Assembly: GCF_001650915.1 (NCBI RefSeq)
Contig: NZ_LXYO01000009.1
Location: forward strand, 1-46,577
DNA: 46,577 bases
DNA from: Marinobacter sp. EhC06
GTDB taxonomy: Bacteria; Pseudomonadota; Gammaproteobacteria; Pseudomonadales; Oleiphilaceae
Direction of reading: 5' to 3'
Part shown: one piece after another, positions 17,782-25,436 of the stretch
Numbering within the stretch: the stretch's first letter is position 1
Layout: every line of letters begins with the position of its first letter
Made by a program: the position numbers and the translations under genes
Notes under the pieces: model-generated
Databases searched by the model: none
Told to the model about the DNA's origin: nothing
The model's input: the letters and a program-made list of their open reading frames with translations, nothing else

Positions 17782-18994
17782 GACAGTGCAACCTTATTTT
17801 CAGTTCGGGGGGTAGTGACTGGAATACAAAAAGAACTGCCAGGATTAATCCGCCTGTCATCGTGACGGCTAAGGCAAGCGTTGGAGGCAGTGGCAAAGTG
17901 CTGGCGACGGAGGAGCCGATAGCGGCAGAGGCCATCTGAAGAAAGCCCTGAAGTGCCGAGGCGGATCCGGCTTGTTGCCGGAAAGGCTGCAGCGCGATCG
18001 CTGTTCCCAGCGGATTGATGATCCCAATCCCAAGAAGGAACAAACTGATGCCGCCCGTGATGAACATCAGGTTGGGCGTCGACGCGAGGCTAAGGATAAC
18101 AAGACCGCCCGCGAGAGAGAGGACCGCTCCGATCATGGCGCCCCAGGCTTGCCCCCATCTGTGTGCCAGCCTCGGTGCAAGGACGCCCGCGCCAAAGACA
18201 ACGAATACTGTTCCTGCGAAATAGAGAGAAAGCTGGAGACCAGTCAAACCAAGCTCGCTGATAAAACTGGCTGGTGCCGCCGCGAAAAAGGCGTAAAGCA
18301 TGCCGAGCGTTAAACTGACCGACAGTGCGGGAAAGATGAACCGGCGATCGCGGGTCAGTCCAACATAAGTTTGGACAACATTGCTCAGGCAAAGCGGCTG
18401 TCTGTCGCTTCCTGGGAGCGTTTCACCCAGATTGCGCACATAGAAAATGCCCAGTACCAATGCAAATAGGGCGACGCCGGTAAATAGGAAGCGCCACCCC
18501 ATCATCGTACCGAGCCCGGTGCCGATGAGTGGCGAAAACCCTGGGGCGGCCGCCATGGCGATCATGATCATTGCCAATGCCCGCCCTAATGCCTTGCCAT
18601 CAAAAAGATCTCGGGCTATTGCCCTCGCCAGAACGAATGCGGCGGCGGCACCCAGCGATTGTATGACTCGACCCACAATTAATACTTCGAGAGTCGAGCT
18701 GAGCGCACACACGGTACTGCCGACAATAAACGTCGCTAGACCCGTTACGACAATAGGCTTGCGACCAAAGCGATCAGCTAGCGGGCCTGCAAACAGTTGT
18801 CCCACCGCGAAGGCGATAAAGAAACTGCTTAACGTCAATCCCAGGTCGCGTGCCTCCACGTCCATGTGAGCACCAATGTCCGGAAAGACCGGAAGGATGA
18901 TATTGGTCGCAAGCGCTCCCAGTGCGGCCAGGCCCGCAAGCTGGAAAAGAGCCAGACCGGTCAGCGCTCGCGTTGATTCAGGCGGACGTTTCAC
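17699..18994 (-). CDS. MFS drug-efflux transporter, Bcr/CflA type
   Basis: A 431-residue major facilitator with twelve predicted membrane helices. The start is GTG at 18994 with an AAGGA ribosome site. The DHA1 motif A loop is visible as GPLADRFGRKPIV, together with RVIQSLGAAAAFVLARAIARDLF, which is typical of Bcr/CflA multidrug exporters. Family members usually end near residue 400. Here about 30 polar residues follow the last helix, and they are read from the first codons of the next gene in a different frame, so the original stop codon may have been lost. It heads the four-gene unit and would export the compound that the enzymes modify. Confidence 0.9.
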   Translation of the reverse strand: MKRPPESTRALTGLALFQLAGLAALGALATNIILPVFPDIGAHMDVEARDLGLTLSSFFIAFAVGQLFAGPLADRFGRKPIVVTGLATFIVGSTVCALSSTLEVLIVGRVIQSLGAAAAFVLARAIARDLFDGKALGRALAMIMIAMAAAPGFSPLIGTGLGTMMGWRFLFTGVALFALVLGIFYVRNLGETLPGSDRQPLCLSNVVQTYVGLTRDRRFIFPALSVSLTLGMLYAFFAAAPASFISELGLTGLQLSLYFAGTVFVVFGAGVLAPRLAHRWGQAWGAMIGAVLSLAGGLVILSLASTPNLMFITGGISLFLLGIGIINPLGTAIALQPFRQQAGSASALQGFLQMASAAIGSSVASTLPLPPTLALAVTMTGGLILAVLFVFQSLPPELKIRLHCHEGIRCQSVQESGGPAYSRCANAGYRA

Positions 18995-19073
18995 TCACAT
19001 TCCTTAGTGGTAGATGAGTTTCAAGCCAGGAGTGCTGTTCCCTGGATTGTTTGGGTCTGCCAATGGGGAAATC

Positions 19074-19117
19074 TTGACAAGCTCCATAACTACTGTAACT
19101 CTCATAATAAGAGTCAC
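19074..19117. promoter_or_regulatory. Divergent promoter and candidate HxlR operator
   Basis: The 137-bp gap between the MFS exporter and the HxlR gene holds a TTGACA -35-like hexamer (19074-19079) and an imperfect palindrome GTAACTCT-N7-AGAGTCAC centred at 19106. HxlR/YodB proteins bind short palindromes of this kind in their own promoters. The site lies 15 bp before the HxlR start codon, so repression of both directions is plausible. Confidence 0.45.
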
Positions 19118-19131
19118 TAGGGGAAAGTCAA

Positions 19132-19635
19132 ATGAAAGCTAAATCTTTTGCAGGTATGCGCTGTTCAGTGGCCGGCGCCCTGGAGATTGTGGGCGACCGC
19201 TGGATCCTCTTGTTGCTGCGGGATCTCGGGCTCGGCCTGAAGCGGTACGACGACTTCAGGAAAAGCTGCGGCATTCCAACGACCACGCTATCGAAGCGCC
19301 TTCAAGTATTGGAGGAGCAGGGTGTTGTTGAGCGATCCCGGTATAGCGATCGACCACCACGCTACGAATACCATCTGACCGAAAAAGGGCGTGACCTTTG
19401 GAAGGTCACCACAGCTCTTCGAGAGTGGGGTGACCGCTGGGATGCATCGGGTTTCGGCTCGCCGACTGTTGAAGTCGTTGACCGAGAAACCGGACGCGAA
19501 TTGCGCTTGGCTCTTGTCGATCCCGAAACTGGGCAGGTTGTCCCGCGAGAGCGGATCTGTATTCGCCCCGGGCCTGGTGCGGATGAGAACGTTCGATGGA
19601 TGCTGAAACCTGAGAGGGGTAACGCTGAAGAATGA
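19132..19635 (+). CDS. HxlR-family transcriptional regulator
   Basis: A 167-residue winged-helix regulator. The N-terminal CSVAGALEIVGDRWILLLLRD is the family hallmark, with Cys11 in the position used for redox or electrophile sensing in several members. Then come RYDDFRKSCGIPTTTLSKRL and the wing PRYEYHLTEKGRDL. The C-terminal 50 residues are longer than the minimal family, which has 110-120. It is divergent from an efflux/reductase operon and leads a methyltransferase and an SDR, so it most likely controls both units. A palindromic candidate operator lies immediately upstream. Confidence 0.92.
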   Translation: MKAKSFAGMRCSVAGALEIVGDRWILLLLRDLGLGLKRYDDFRKSCGIPTTTLSKRLQVLEEQGVVERSRYSDRPPRYEYHLTEKGRDLWKVTTALREWGDRWDASGFGSPTVEVVDRETGRELRLALVDPETGQVVPRERICIRPGPGADENVRWMLKPERGNAEE

Positions 19636-19666
19636 TTAACAACAGATTCGTGTCCAGGAGAAAGGT

Positions 19667-20449
19667 ATGACAGATAAAACGCTTGAAGCTCTAGTGGCAG
19701 GTAAACACCGAAGCGAGCAGAACATCGCGCGCAACGAAGCACGTCACCCCGTCGAGACCTTGAACTTTTTCGGCTTGAAACCCGATATGACGGTACTCGA
19801 AATCTTGCCCGCCTTAGGCTGGTACACGGAAATACTCGCCCCGTACCTGGCGGAGAGCGGTCGCTTGTACGTTGCCCATTTTTCGCCCGATGGGCTCATG
19901 CCCTACATGCCCAAAGCACTCAAGATTTTTGAAGACCGAATGGTCAGCCAACCGGAGATCTTTGGCAAAGTCACCGTGAGGCACATCAATCCGCCCAAGG
20001 AAGTCAGCGTCACACCGCCCGGTACTGCGGACCTGGCCCTAACGTTTCGTAATGTGCACAACTGGATCATGGCCGATCAGGAGCACGAGTATTTTACCGC
20101 CTTTTTCAAGGCGCTAAAGCCGGGTGGCGTACTTGGCATTGTGGAGCACCGCGCCCGCCCCGGGGCGGATATGAGCAGCATGCGCACAAGCGGTTATGTC
20201 ACGGAAGCTTATGTCAAAGAAATCGCCCAGCGTGCTGGGTTCGAGTTTGAAGCATCCAGCGAGATCAACGCTAATTCCCTGGATAGTACGGACCATCCGC
20301 ACGGGATCTGGTCACTGTTCCCGTCCCTGCACTCAGGTGACGAGGAGCGCTACAGGGCCATCGGCGAGAGTGATCGGATGACATTGAAATTCCGCAAACC
20401 TTTAGATTCCGAAACCAAGCCAGTGACCACAGGAGCGCAAACCTCATGA
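19667..20449 (+). CDS. SAM-dependent methyltransferase-like protein
   Basis: A 260-residue protein of the predicted-methyltransferase family (COG4798-like). Motif I appears as VLEILPALGWYTEILAPYL, where the usual E-x-G-x-G is altered, and later elements include ADLALTFRNVHNW and LKPGGVLGIVEHRA. Many relatives carry a signal peptide; this one does not, so it is cytoplasmic. The substrate is unknown. It starts 31 bp after the HxlR gene with an AGGAGAAAGG ribosome site and overlaps the following SDR by 4 bp (ATGA), so the two are translated together. Confidence 0.85.
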   Translation: MTDKTLEALVAGKHRSEQNIARNEARHPVETLNFFGLKPDMTVLEILPALGWYTEILAPYLAESGRLYVAHFSPDGLMPYMPKALKIFEDRMVSQPEIFGKVTVRHINPPKEVSVTPPGTADLALTFRNVHNWIMADQEHEYFTAFFKALKPGGVLGIVEHRARPGADMSSMRTSGYVTEAYVKEIAQRAGFEFEASSEINANSLDSTDHPHGIWSLFPSLHSGDEERYRAIGESDRMTLKFRKPLDSETKPVTTGAQTS

Positions 20450-21147
20450 GCCAGTCAACCCAACAACCGCTTGCCCTGGTAACCGGCGTTGGCCCCGGGG
20501 TCGGTACATCGCTTGTCCGCCGTTTTGCAGAGGGTGGCTATCGCGTGGCGATGATCGCGCGCGATGCGAACCGTCTTGCCGAGATCGGGGCCGAGGTCCC
20601 CGGAGCTTTTGCAATGCCTTGCGATGTGACCGACGCTCAGGCTCTGGATCAGGTTCTCGAGGAAATCGGAGCGCCAAAGGTGGTTGTTCATAACGCTGTT
20701 GGTGGCTCTTTTGCGCCATTCCAGGAAACGGACCCTGCGGTGCTACAGAAAAATTTCGAGATAAATACCATGGCGCTGCTGCAACTGGCGCAGAAGATCG
20801 CCCCGGCAATGATAGAGGCCGGCGAGGGGGCTATCATCGTAACGGGCAACACGTCGGCCCTGCGTGGCAAGCCCAACTTTACCGGCTTTGCACCCACTAA
20901 GGCTGCGCAACGCATTCTTGCCGAGTCATTAGCCCGCGACCTGGGCCCGAAAGGCATACACGTTGCCTATCTGGTGATCGATGCGGTCATTGACGTGCCA
21001 TGGACACGAAAAGTTCACAGCGACGCTCCAGATGACTTTTTTATTCAACCCAAAAGCATAGCGGCTGAGGTATTCCACCTTGCTCATCAGCCGCGCGATG
21101 CCTGGAGTTTTCTCGCTGAGGTGCGACCGTATCGGGAGACCTGGTAG
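20446..21147 (+). CDS. SDR-family protein with Phe in place of the catalytic Tyr
   Basis: A 233-residue short-chain dehydrogenase-like protein. The glycine-rich loop is TGVGPGVG near residue 13, and HNAVGG replaces the NNAG motif. At the active site the usual Tyr-x3-Lys reads Phe148-x3-Lys152 (GFAPTKAAQ). A group of SDRs with this substitution exists in bacteria, so this is not necessarily decay, but classical hydride-transfer chemistry is doubtful. It is translationally coupled to the methyltransferase gene. The 3' end is followed by a 450-bp gap with a copy of a 20-bp intergenic repeat. Confidence 0.87.
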   Translation: MSQSTQQPLALVTGVGPGVGTSLVRRFAEGGYRVAMIARDANRLAEIGAEVPGAFAMPCDVTDAQALDQVLEEIGAPKVVVHNAVGGSFAPFQETDPAVLQKNFEINTMALLQLAQKIAPAMIEAGEGAIIVTGNTSALRGKPNFTGFAPTKAAQRILAESLARDLGPKGIHVAYLVIDAVIDVPWTRKVHSDAPDDFFIQPKSIAAEVFHLAHQPRDAWSFLAEVRPYRETW

Positions 21148-21600
21148 GTACGGCCTGGAAGCGGTCGCGTGGGCTGTAGGATTTACCAGGCAGCCGCTTT
21201 CCCAAACGATCCCGCTCAACAGCCGTTCATCTCAGCGGCTTAAGGCTCTTCAGGGAGATGGCGTCTAGTCTCAAACTGAGTTCTTCGGACTCGGTCCTGA
21301 ATGTTCGCTTTGCGACCCCAGTGCTTTCTGGATTTGACGAAACATGCCAACCACTCAGAGCGATCTGAGTTTGTAGCGCACCTTCAGGATGACAATCTGG
21401 GATGCCTATTATTGCTCCTCATGGGAAAGATTTTTCGTCGAATGACACTCAATCGCCAGCCAGGCCTGTAAGTCGTTGGTAGCCCAGTCTCTGGCAAGCG
21501 GCATTTGAATTAGCATATGGGCACTAATCGGCCTCTGTTCTGATAGGCTGGCTTTAACGGGTAAGACATCCGTCTGTTCCATGATTTCGGAGGATTCATT
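21148..21600. other. Intergenic region with one copy of the 20-bp repeat
   Basis: About 450 bp with no recognisable gene. It contains a small hairpin (CTGAGT/ACTCGG, about 21276-21294) directly followed by a copy of TGAATGTTCGCTTTGCGACC. Near the end, TTCGGAGGATTC is the ribosome site of the following aldolase-type gene. Confidence 0.5.
21298..21317 (+). repeat. 20-bp intergenic repeat, copy 1
   Basis: TGAATGTTCGCTTTGCGACC. It shares 18-19 of 20 positions with copies at 23185 and 45258. All three lie downstream of plus-strand genes and in the same orientation. Confidence 0.6.
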
Positions 21601-22494
21601 ATGTTTTCGGGCCTCAGCGCATTTCCTTTAACCCCTATGAGTGAGCAAGGTATAGACGAGGCGGCATTTGTTCGATTGATCGAACAGCTCGTTACTGCAA
21701 ACGTTGATTCAATAGGCGTGTTGGGCTCGACTGGAAACTATGCCTATCTGACCATGGACGAGCGTGCACGTGTCGTAAGACTTGCCATTGAACACGCAGG
21801 GGATGTCCCTGTGATGGTAGGTATCGGTGCGCTGCGCACGCGCGATGTACTTACGCTGGCCGAGGATGCCGAGGTAGCTGGTGCCTCCGGGGTACTGCTG
21901 GCGCCAATGTCCTATCAGAAACTGCTTCCAGACGAAGTTTTCGGGCTCTATGAAACCGTAACCCACGCACTGTCGGTCCCGCTTTGTGTTTACGACAATC
22001 CCGGCACTACTCAGTTTATTTTCAGCGACGAGCTTCACGGACAAATCGCGCATCTTCCGAACGTGGCGTCCATTAAGATTCCCGGAGTGCCTGAGGACCC
22101 GACTGAAGCAAGGTCGCGGGTTGAAGCGCTTCGAGCACGCATTCCATCAAATGTCACTTTGGGTGTAAGCGGAGATGCCTTCGCCGCGACCGGTCTGAAT
22201 GCCGGATGTGACGCCTGGTACTCAGTGATCGGGGGCGTGTTTCCCGCTACAGCACTTGCGATTACCCGCGCAGCTCAGGCCGGGAACGCGCAGGAAGCGA
22301 CACGTTTATCGAAACGATTACAGCCCTTATGGGAACTGTTCAACGAATCTGGAGGAAGCCTGCGGGTTGTCGCAGCTGCTGCTGAATTGCAGGGAATTGC
22401 CGAGTCTCCGTGTCTACCGCTGCCGCTCAAAACCCTTGATAAAGAGGGGCGTCGACGACTGGCGAACTTGATTGATGAGCTGGATTTATCGTGA
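21601..22494 (+). CDS. Dihydrodipicolinate synthase family protein
   Basis: A 297-residue class I aldolase-type TIM barrel. The Schiff-base lysine is Lys159 in VASIKIPG, and the conserved Tyr131 lies in LCVYDNPGT. The substrate loop reads GSTGNYAYL instead of the GTTGE of true DapA, and Lys159 is not followed by the DapA pattern, so it is probably a lyase or aldolase for another 2-oxo acid. It has a strong GGAGG ribosome site and is followed 56 bp later by an amino-acid exporter gene. Together they may handle an amino acid or a pyruvate-derived product. Confidence 0.88.
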   Translation: MFSGLSAFPLTPMSEQGIDEAAFVRLIEQLVTANVDSIGVLGSTGNYAYLTMDERARVVRLAIEHAGDVPVMVGIGALRTRDVLTLAEDAEVAGASGVLLAPMSYQKLLPDEVFGLYETVTHALSVPLCVYDNPGTTQFIFSDELHGQIAHLPNVASIKIPGVPEDPTEARSRVEALRARIPSNVTLGVSGDAFAATGLNAGCDAWYSVIGGVFPATALAITRAAQAGNAQEATRLSKRLQPLWELFNESGGSLRVVAAAAELQGIAESPCLPLPLKTLDKEGRRRLANLIDELDLS

Positions 22495-22550
22495 CGCAAA
22501 TGTCGCTCCACGACTGTCAATACAAATGGAGTAAAAGCGGAGGGTTTTAA

Positions 22551-23156
22551 GTGGATTGGGGACTTTTAATCACTTTCGCTACAACCTTCGCGTCAATCCT
22601 GGCTCTGCCTGGGCCGAACGCTGCATTTGCCGTAGGACAGTCCCTTAGGTATAGCGCACGGAAGTCGCTGGCAGTCGCAGTGGGTTTTATGCTGGCAACC
22701 TGCGTCCACGGGATACTCGTGTTATCCGGACTGGGCGTACTGATACAAGGCTATGCAGGTGCACTGGTATTGCTGAAGTGGTGTGGGGTTGCTTATCTGG
22801 TATATCTCGCCATAAAGGCGTTCAGGTCCGGGGTAAATATTGTAACCGTTTCCTCTCAGACAATGACTGTCAGCAAAATGATGCTAAGCGCAATGGCAGT
22901 CTCACTGACAAATCCTAAAGCACTGCTGGCGAGTCTGATGATCTACCCGCTATTCATCACGTCTTCCGGCACTTATATCTCTCAAGCGGTAGCATTGGTG
23001 GCAGTCGCAATGGCGATTTCTTTTTCCATATACGCGACCTACATAGTGGGAGCATCCAAGCTGGGCAAGCATTTGCGGGGGAGCAAATGGGCCAATAAGA
23101 TCGTCGCGTCGTTCTACTTGGGTGCAGCTGGTGTGTTGGCTTCCAAATCAACATAA
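22551..23156 (+). CDS. LysE/RhtB-family amino-acid exporter
   Basis: A 201-residue inner-membrane protein with about six membrane helices. The family's N-terminal signature is LALPGPNAAFAVGQSLR, and SLTNPKALLA appears in the middle. The start is GTG at 22551 with GCGGAGGG upstream. LysE/RhtB proteins export amino acids or homoserine lactones; the exact cargo is not evident. It is probably co-transcribed with the preceding DapA-like gene. A long inverted repeat follows the stop and separates it from the converging sensor-kinase gene. Confidence 0.9.
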   Translation: MDWGLLITFATTFASILALPGPNAAFAVGQSLRYSARKSLAVAVGFMLATCVHGILVLSGLGVLIQGYAGALVLLKWCGVAYLVYLAIKAFRSGVNIVTVSSQTMTVSKMMLSAMAVSLTNPKALLASLMIYPLFITSSGTYISQAVALVAVAMAISFSIYATYIVGASKLGKHLRGSKWANKIVASFYLGAAGVLASKST

Positions 23157-23184
23157 CTCAAAGCGAGCCCTTAGGCCTTTGATC

Positions 23185-23204
23185 TGAATGTCCGCTTTGC
23201 GAAC
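23185..23204 (+). repeat. 20-bp intergenic repeat, copy 2
   Basis: TGAATGTCCGCTTTGCGAAC, starting 29 bp after the LysE gene. It forms the left arm of a longer hairpin whose right arm is AAAGCGAACATTC at 23234-23246. Confidence 0.6.
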
Positions 23205-23256
23205 CCTGGGCACACTCCGGGCTCAGCTAAACAAAAGCGAACATTCGATTTTATCT
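23186..23256. terminator. Candidate terminator between converging genes
   Basis: GAATGTCCGCTTT (23186-23198) pairs with AAAGCGAACATTC (23234-23246) at 12 of 13 positions, with an inner CCCTGGG/CCGGG pairing. The plus-strand tail GATTTTATCTT is T-rich. It would end the LysE transcript just before the sensor-kinase gene, which stops at 23251 on the other strand. Confidence 0.55.
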
Positions 23257-24585
23257 TAATAATTCGATAGAAACGCGTAAACCGCTACAGGACTTAGTCG
23301 AAAAGCTGATTTTACCTTCATAGCGAGTCACTATATCTCGAACGATAGCAAGGCCGAGACCGTGCCCAGGTGTTTGCTCATCTAGCCGCAGACCCCTTTG
23401 GCCCAAACTGGCTAAATCCTTGTGATTAACCCCTGGGCCATCATCAGCAACAACTATTCGCTTGAAGCCGCTGCCTTGTTCCACAGAGAGCTCTACGCAT
23501 CTCGAAGACCATTTGCCAGCATTGTCCAGTAAGTTGCCCAATACTTCATTAAGATCATGTTCTTCTATCGGCCATCGGCTGTCTTCAGGCAGAGAACTCG
23601 ATAGTTCAAACGACTTTTCCGGATATAAACGACCGAGCATCCACAAAAGATCCCGTGCCTGTTTTATGGGGTAGGCGCTTTTCCCAATCTGGGGCCCTGC
23701 AAAACGGCTTCGACGCATTTCAGCCTCTAATTGCCTATCGATATCGCTTAGTCGCTCCACCATCTGGTGCCTAAGAGTAGTGTCGAGGGGACGTGTGTCG
23801 TCTTCCAGTATCTGCCGGACGGCTGCGATGGGGGTTTTGACGCTATGAGACAGGTTTGCGAGAGCGTCCCTGGAGCGCTCCAGTCGCTGATCTAAGGAGT
23901 CCAGCAACTGATTTAGTTGAAGAACCAGCGGGTGGAACTCCTCTGGCGACTGAACGTTGATTCGGGAGATCTCTCCGTCCTGGAGTCTTTTTAATGCGGC
24001 TTTGAGTGTGACAACCGGTCGCATGGACATCGTGATACCGAACCAGAGCACGGCGACCAAGAGCATAATCAACAGAACTGATACTACGGCGGTCCAGGCA
24101 TGAAGTGCAGCTTGGCTGCGTTTCAGCGCACCCAGATCTTCAGAAACGATTACGACGATGGGTGTTTCACCGACCTGAAAAGACTTTCGGTAGGCGAGGA
24201 TGTCTAAGGGAGTATCAGTGGTTTCGGCATCTTCTACGCGAACGGTTCCGTCTTCTTCGTTTTCAATCAGAGGCGTTAACAAGGGCTCCCAAGTATCGGG
24301 TGAAATGATGGTCTGTTCGGGTGTATGTATGGCAAAGGCATGATGAAAAACATCCTGGAAATAATCGCCCGTCTGGAGAGTGTCAACTTCACCATTCGCG
24401 TCGCGAATCTGGTGTTCAAGGAAAGCGACTTCATCTTTCAGTCGGCTTTCAACGAACTCCCGGGACATTCGGTCGAGTAGCAAACCATGGACCAACCACG
24501 CTACCCCCATTAGACCAATTCCGGCGGGCAGTAACAGCGCAAGCAAGGTTCCTTTTACGGACGCAGGCTTTTTAAGGAATCGCAT
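23251..24585 (-). CDS. Sensor histidine kinase (PhoQ-like), probable copper sensor
   Basis: A 444-residue inner-membrane kinase. Membrane helices lie near residues 13-36 and 164-186, enclosing a periplasmic sensor of about 125 residues with a histidine cluster (FHHAFAIH, 80-87) and an acidic patch (ENEEDGTVRVEDAE). The HAMP linker leads to the phospho-acceptor His247 in NLSHSVKTPIAAVRQ. The ATP-binding boxes follow: EVLGNLLDNAGKW, VVADDGPGV and GHGLGLAIVRDIV. It looks like PhoQ, but it is next to copper genes and shares their promoter region, so copper is the likely signal. Its start overlaps the regulator's stop by 14 bp. Confidence 0.92.
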   Translation of the reverse strand: MRFLKKPASVKGTLLALLLPAGIGLMGVAWLVHGLLLDRMSREFVESRLKDEVAFLEHQIRDANGEVDTLQTGDYFQDVFHHAFAIHTPEQTIISPDTWEPLLTPLIENEEDGTVRVEDAETTDTPLDILAYRKSFQVGETPIVVIVSEDLGALKRSQAALHAWTAVVSVLLIMLLVAVLWFGITMSMRPVVTLKAALKRLQDGEISRINVQSPEEFHPLVLQLNQLLDSLDQRLERSRDALANLSHSVKTPIAAVRQILEDDTRPLDTTLRHQMVERLSDIDRQLEAEMRRSRFAGPQIGKSAYPIKQARDLLWMLGRLYPEKSFELSSSLPEDSRWPIEEHDLNEVLGNLLDNAGKWSSRCVELSVEQGSGFKRIVVADDGPGVNHKDLASLGQRGLRLDEQTPGHGLGLAIVRDIVTRYEGKISFSTKSCSGLRVSIELLR

Positions 24586-25237
24586 TAAAAATGTACCCCT
24601 GGCCGCGTCGTGTTGAGATGGTTTCGCTGCCCACTAGCTTCCTTAACCTCCGAATATACGCCTCAATGACGTTTTCACTCGGGCTATCATTCAAGTTGTA
24701 AAGCTGTTCCATTAGTTGTTCTTTGGAAAAGACGTGGCCAGGGCGGCTCATCAAACAACGTAGCAGCCGGAATTCGGTGCCGGTAAGTGTATGTTCCACG
24801 CCGTCGTCCATCTTGAGGCTTTGGCGGTTTTCGTCCAGTTCAAAGCGGCCGGCTTTAACCTGAGCATGGACCCTTCCTTCACTTCGACGCACGAGTGCGT
24901 TGAGGCGTGCGATTAGCTCTTCTGTCTGAAAAGGTTTTGCCAGGTAATCGTCTGCCCCGGCTTTCAAGCCGTTAACCTTATCCTGCCAATCGCCTCTCGC
25001 GGTCAGAATCAAGACCGGACAGCTGACGTGATTCGTTCGCCACTTTCTCAATACGTCCAGCCCGTTGCCATCAGGTAGACCCAGGTCCAGAACAACAGCA
25101 CGGTAATCCTCTTGCTCACCCAGAACGACGGCTTCTCGGGCACTGGGAGTTGTATCAACGCTGAAACCTGCTTTTCCCAACTGCCTGACCAGACCCTCAG
25201 CAAGCAAGCGGTCATCTTCGACGAGCAGTAAACGCAT
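24572..25237 (-). CDS. OmpR/PhoP-family response regulator, probable copper regulator
   Basis: A 221-residue response regulator. The receiver domain has the acidic pair Glu7-Asp8-Asp9, the phospho-acceptor Asp51 in VVLDLGLPDG, and the AKPFQ lysine loop. The C-terminal half is an OmpR-type winged helix (TGTEFRLLRCLMSRPGHVF, then VIEAYIRRLRKLVG). OmpR-family dimers bind direct repeats spaced one helical turn apart. Exactly such a repeat, TTCAG-N6-TTCAG, stands 51 bp upstream of this gene and again in front of the divergent copper operon and several other units in the island, which suggests it is autoregulated and the master regulator of the cluster. Confidence 0.93.
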   Translation of the reverse strand: MRLLLVEDDRLLAEGLVRQLGKAGFSVDTTPSAREAVVLGEQEDYRAVVLDLGLPDGNGLDVLRKWRTNHVSCPVLILTARGDWQDKVNGLKAGADDYLAKPFQTEELIARLNALVRRSEGRVHAQVKAGRFELDENRQSLKMDDGVEHTLTGTEFRLLRCLMSRPGHVFSKEQLMEQLYNLNDSPSENVIEAYIRRLRKLVGSETISTRRGQGYIFNAIP

Positions 25238-25287
25238 GAGTTTTTCCTTCTCTGTATGGTCCGCGGTCGAAAGTGTGACTGATTAAC

Positions 25288-25303
25288 CTGAATTCAGCCT
25301 GAA
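25288..25303 (-). promoter_or_regulatory. TTCAG-N6-TTCAG box facing the two-component genes
   Basis: On the minus strand the sequence reads TTCAG-GCTGAA-TTCAG, followed by GTTA. It lies 51 bp upstream of the response-regulator start. The 11-bp period suits an OmpR-type dimer and implies autoregulation. Confidence 0.65.
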
Positions 25304-25322
25304 CGGAAAATAGTTCGAGTTT

Positions 25323-25338
25323 TTCAGAAAGAATTCAG
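25323..25338 (+). promoter_or_regulatory. TTCAG-N6-TTCAG box facing the cupredoxin/copAB operon
   Basis: The plus strand reads TTCAG-AAAGAA-TTCAG followed by GTTA, as in the divergent copy. It is 99 bp upstream of the cupredoxin start codon. Confidence 0.65.
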
Positions 25339-25436
25339 GTTAGTGAGAGAAGGTAACAACCGATTCTGGACATTGCTCAAGATTGGGGCTCAATCCTGCA
25401 GTGTTTTTCGAGCAATATTTTACAGAGGATAAAAAG

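Larger units (their letters stand above)
25284..25342. promoter_or_regulatory. Divergent regulatory region with 12-bp inverted arms
   Basis: TAACCTGAATTC (25284-25295) and GAATTCAGGTTA (25331-25342) are perfect reverse complements 35 bp apart, in the gap between the response-regulator gene and the cupredoxin operon. Each arm contains half of a TTCAG-N6-TTCAG box, so the two arms are mirror-image binding sites facing the two promoters. Confidence 0.7.

Noticed and set aside
17089..17865. Plus-strand open frame of 258 codons
   Set aside because: It is antisense to the alcohol dehydrogenase gene, which has clear catalytic and cofactor motifs.
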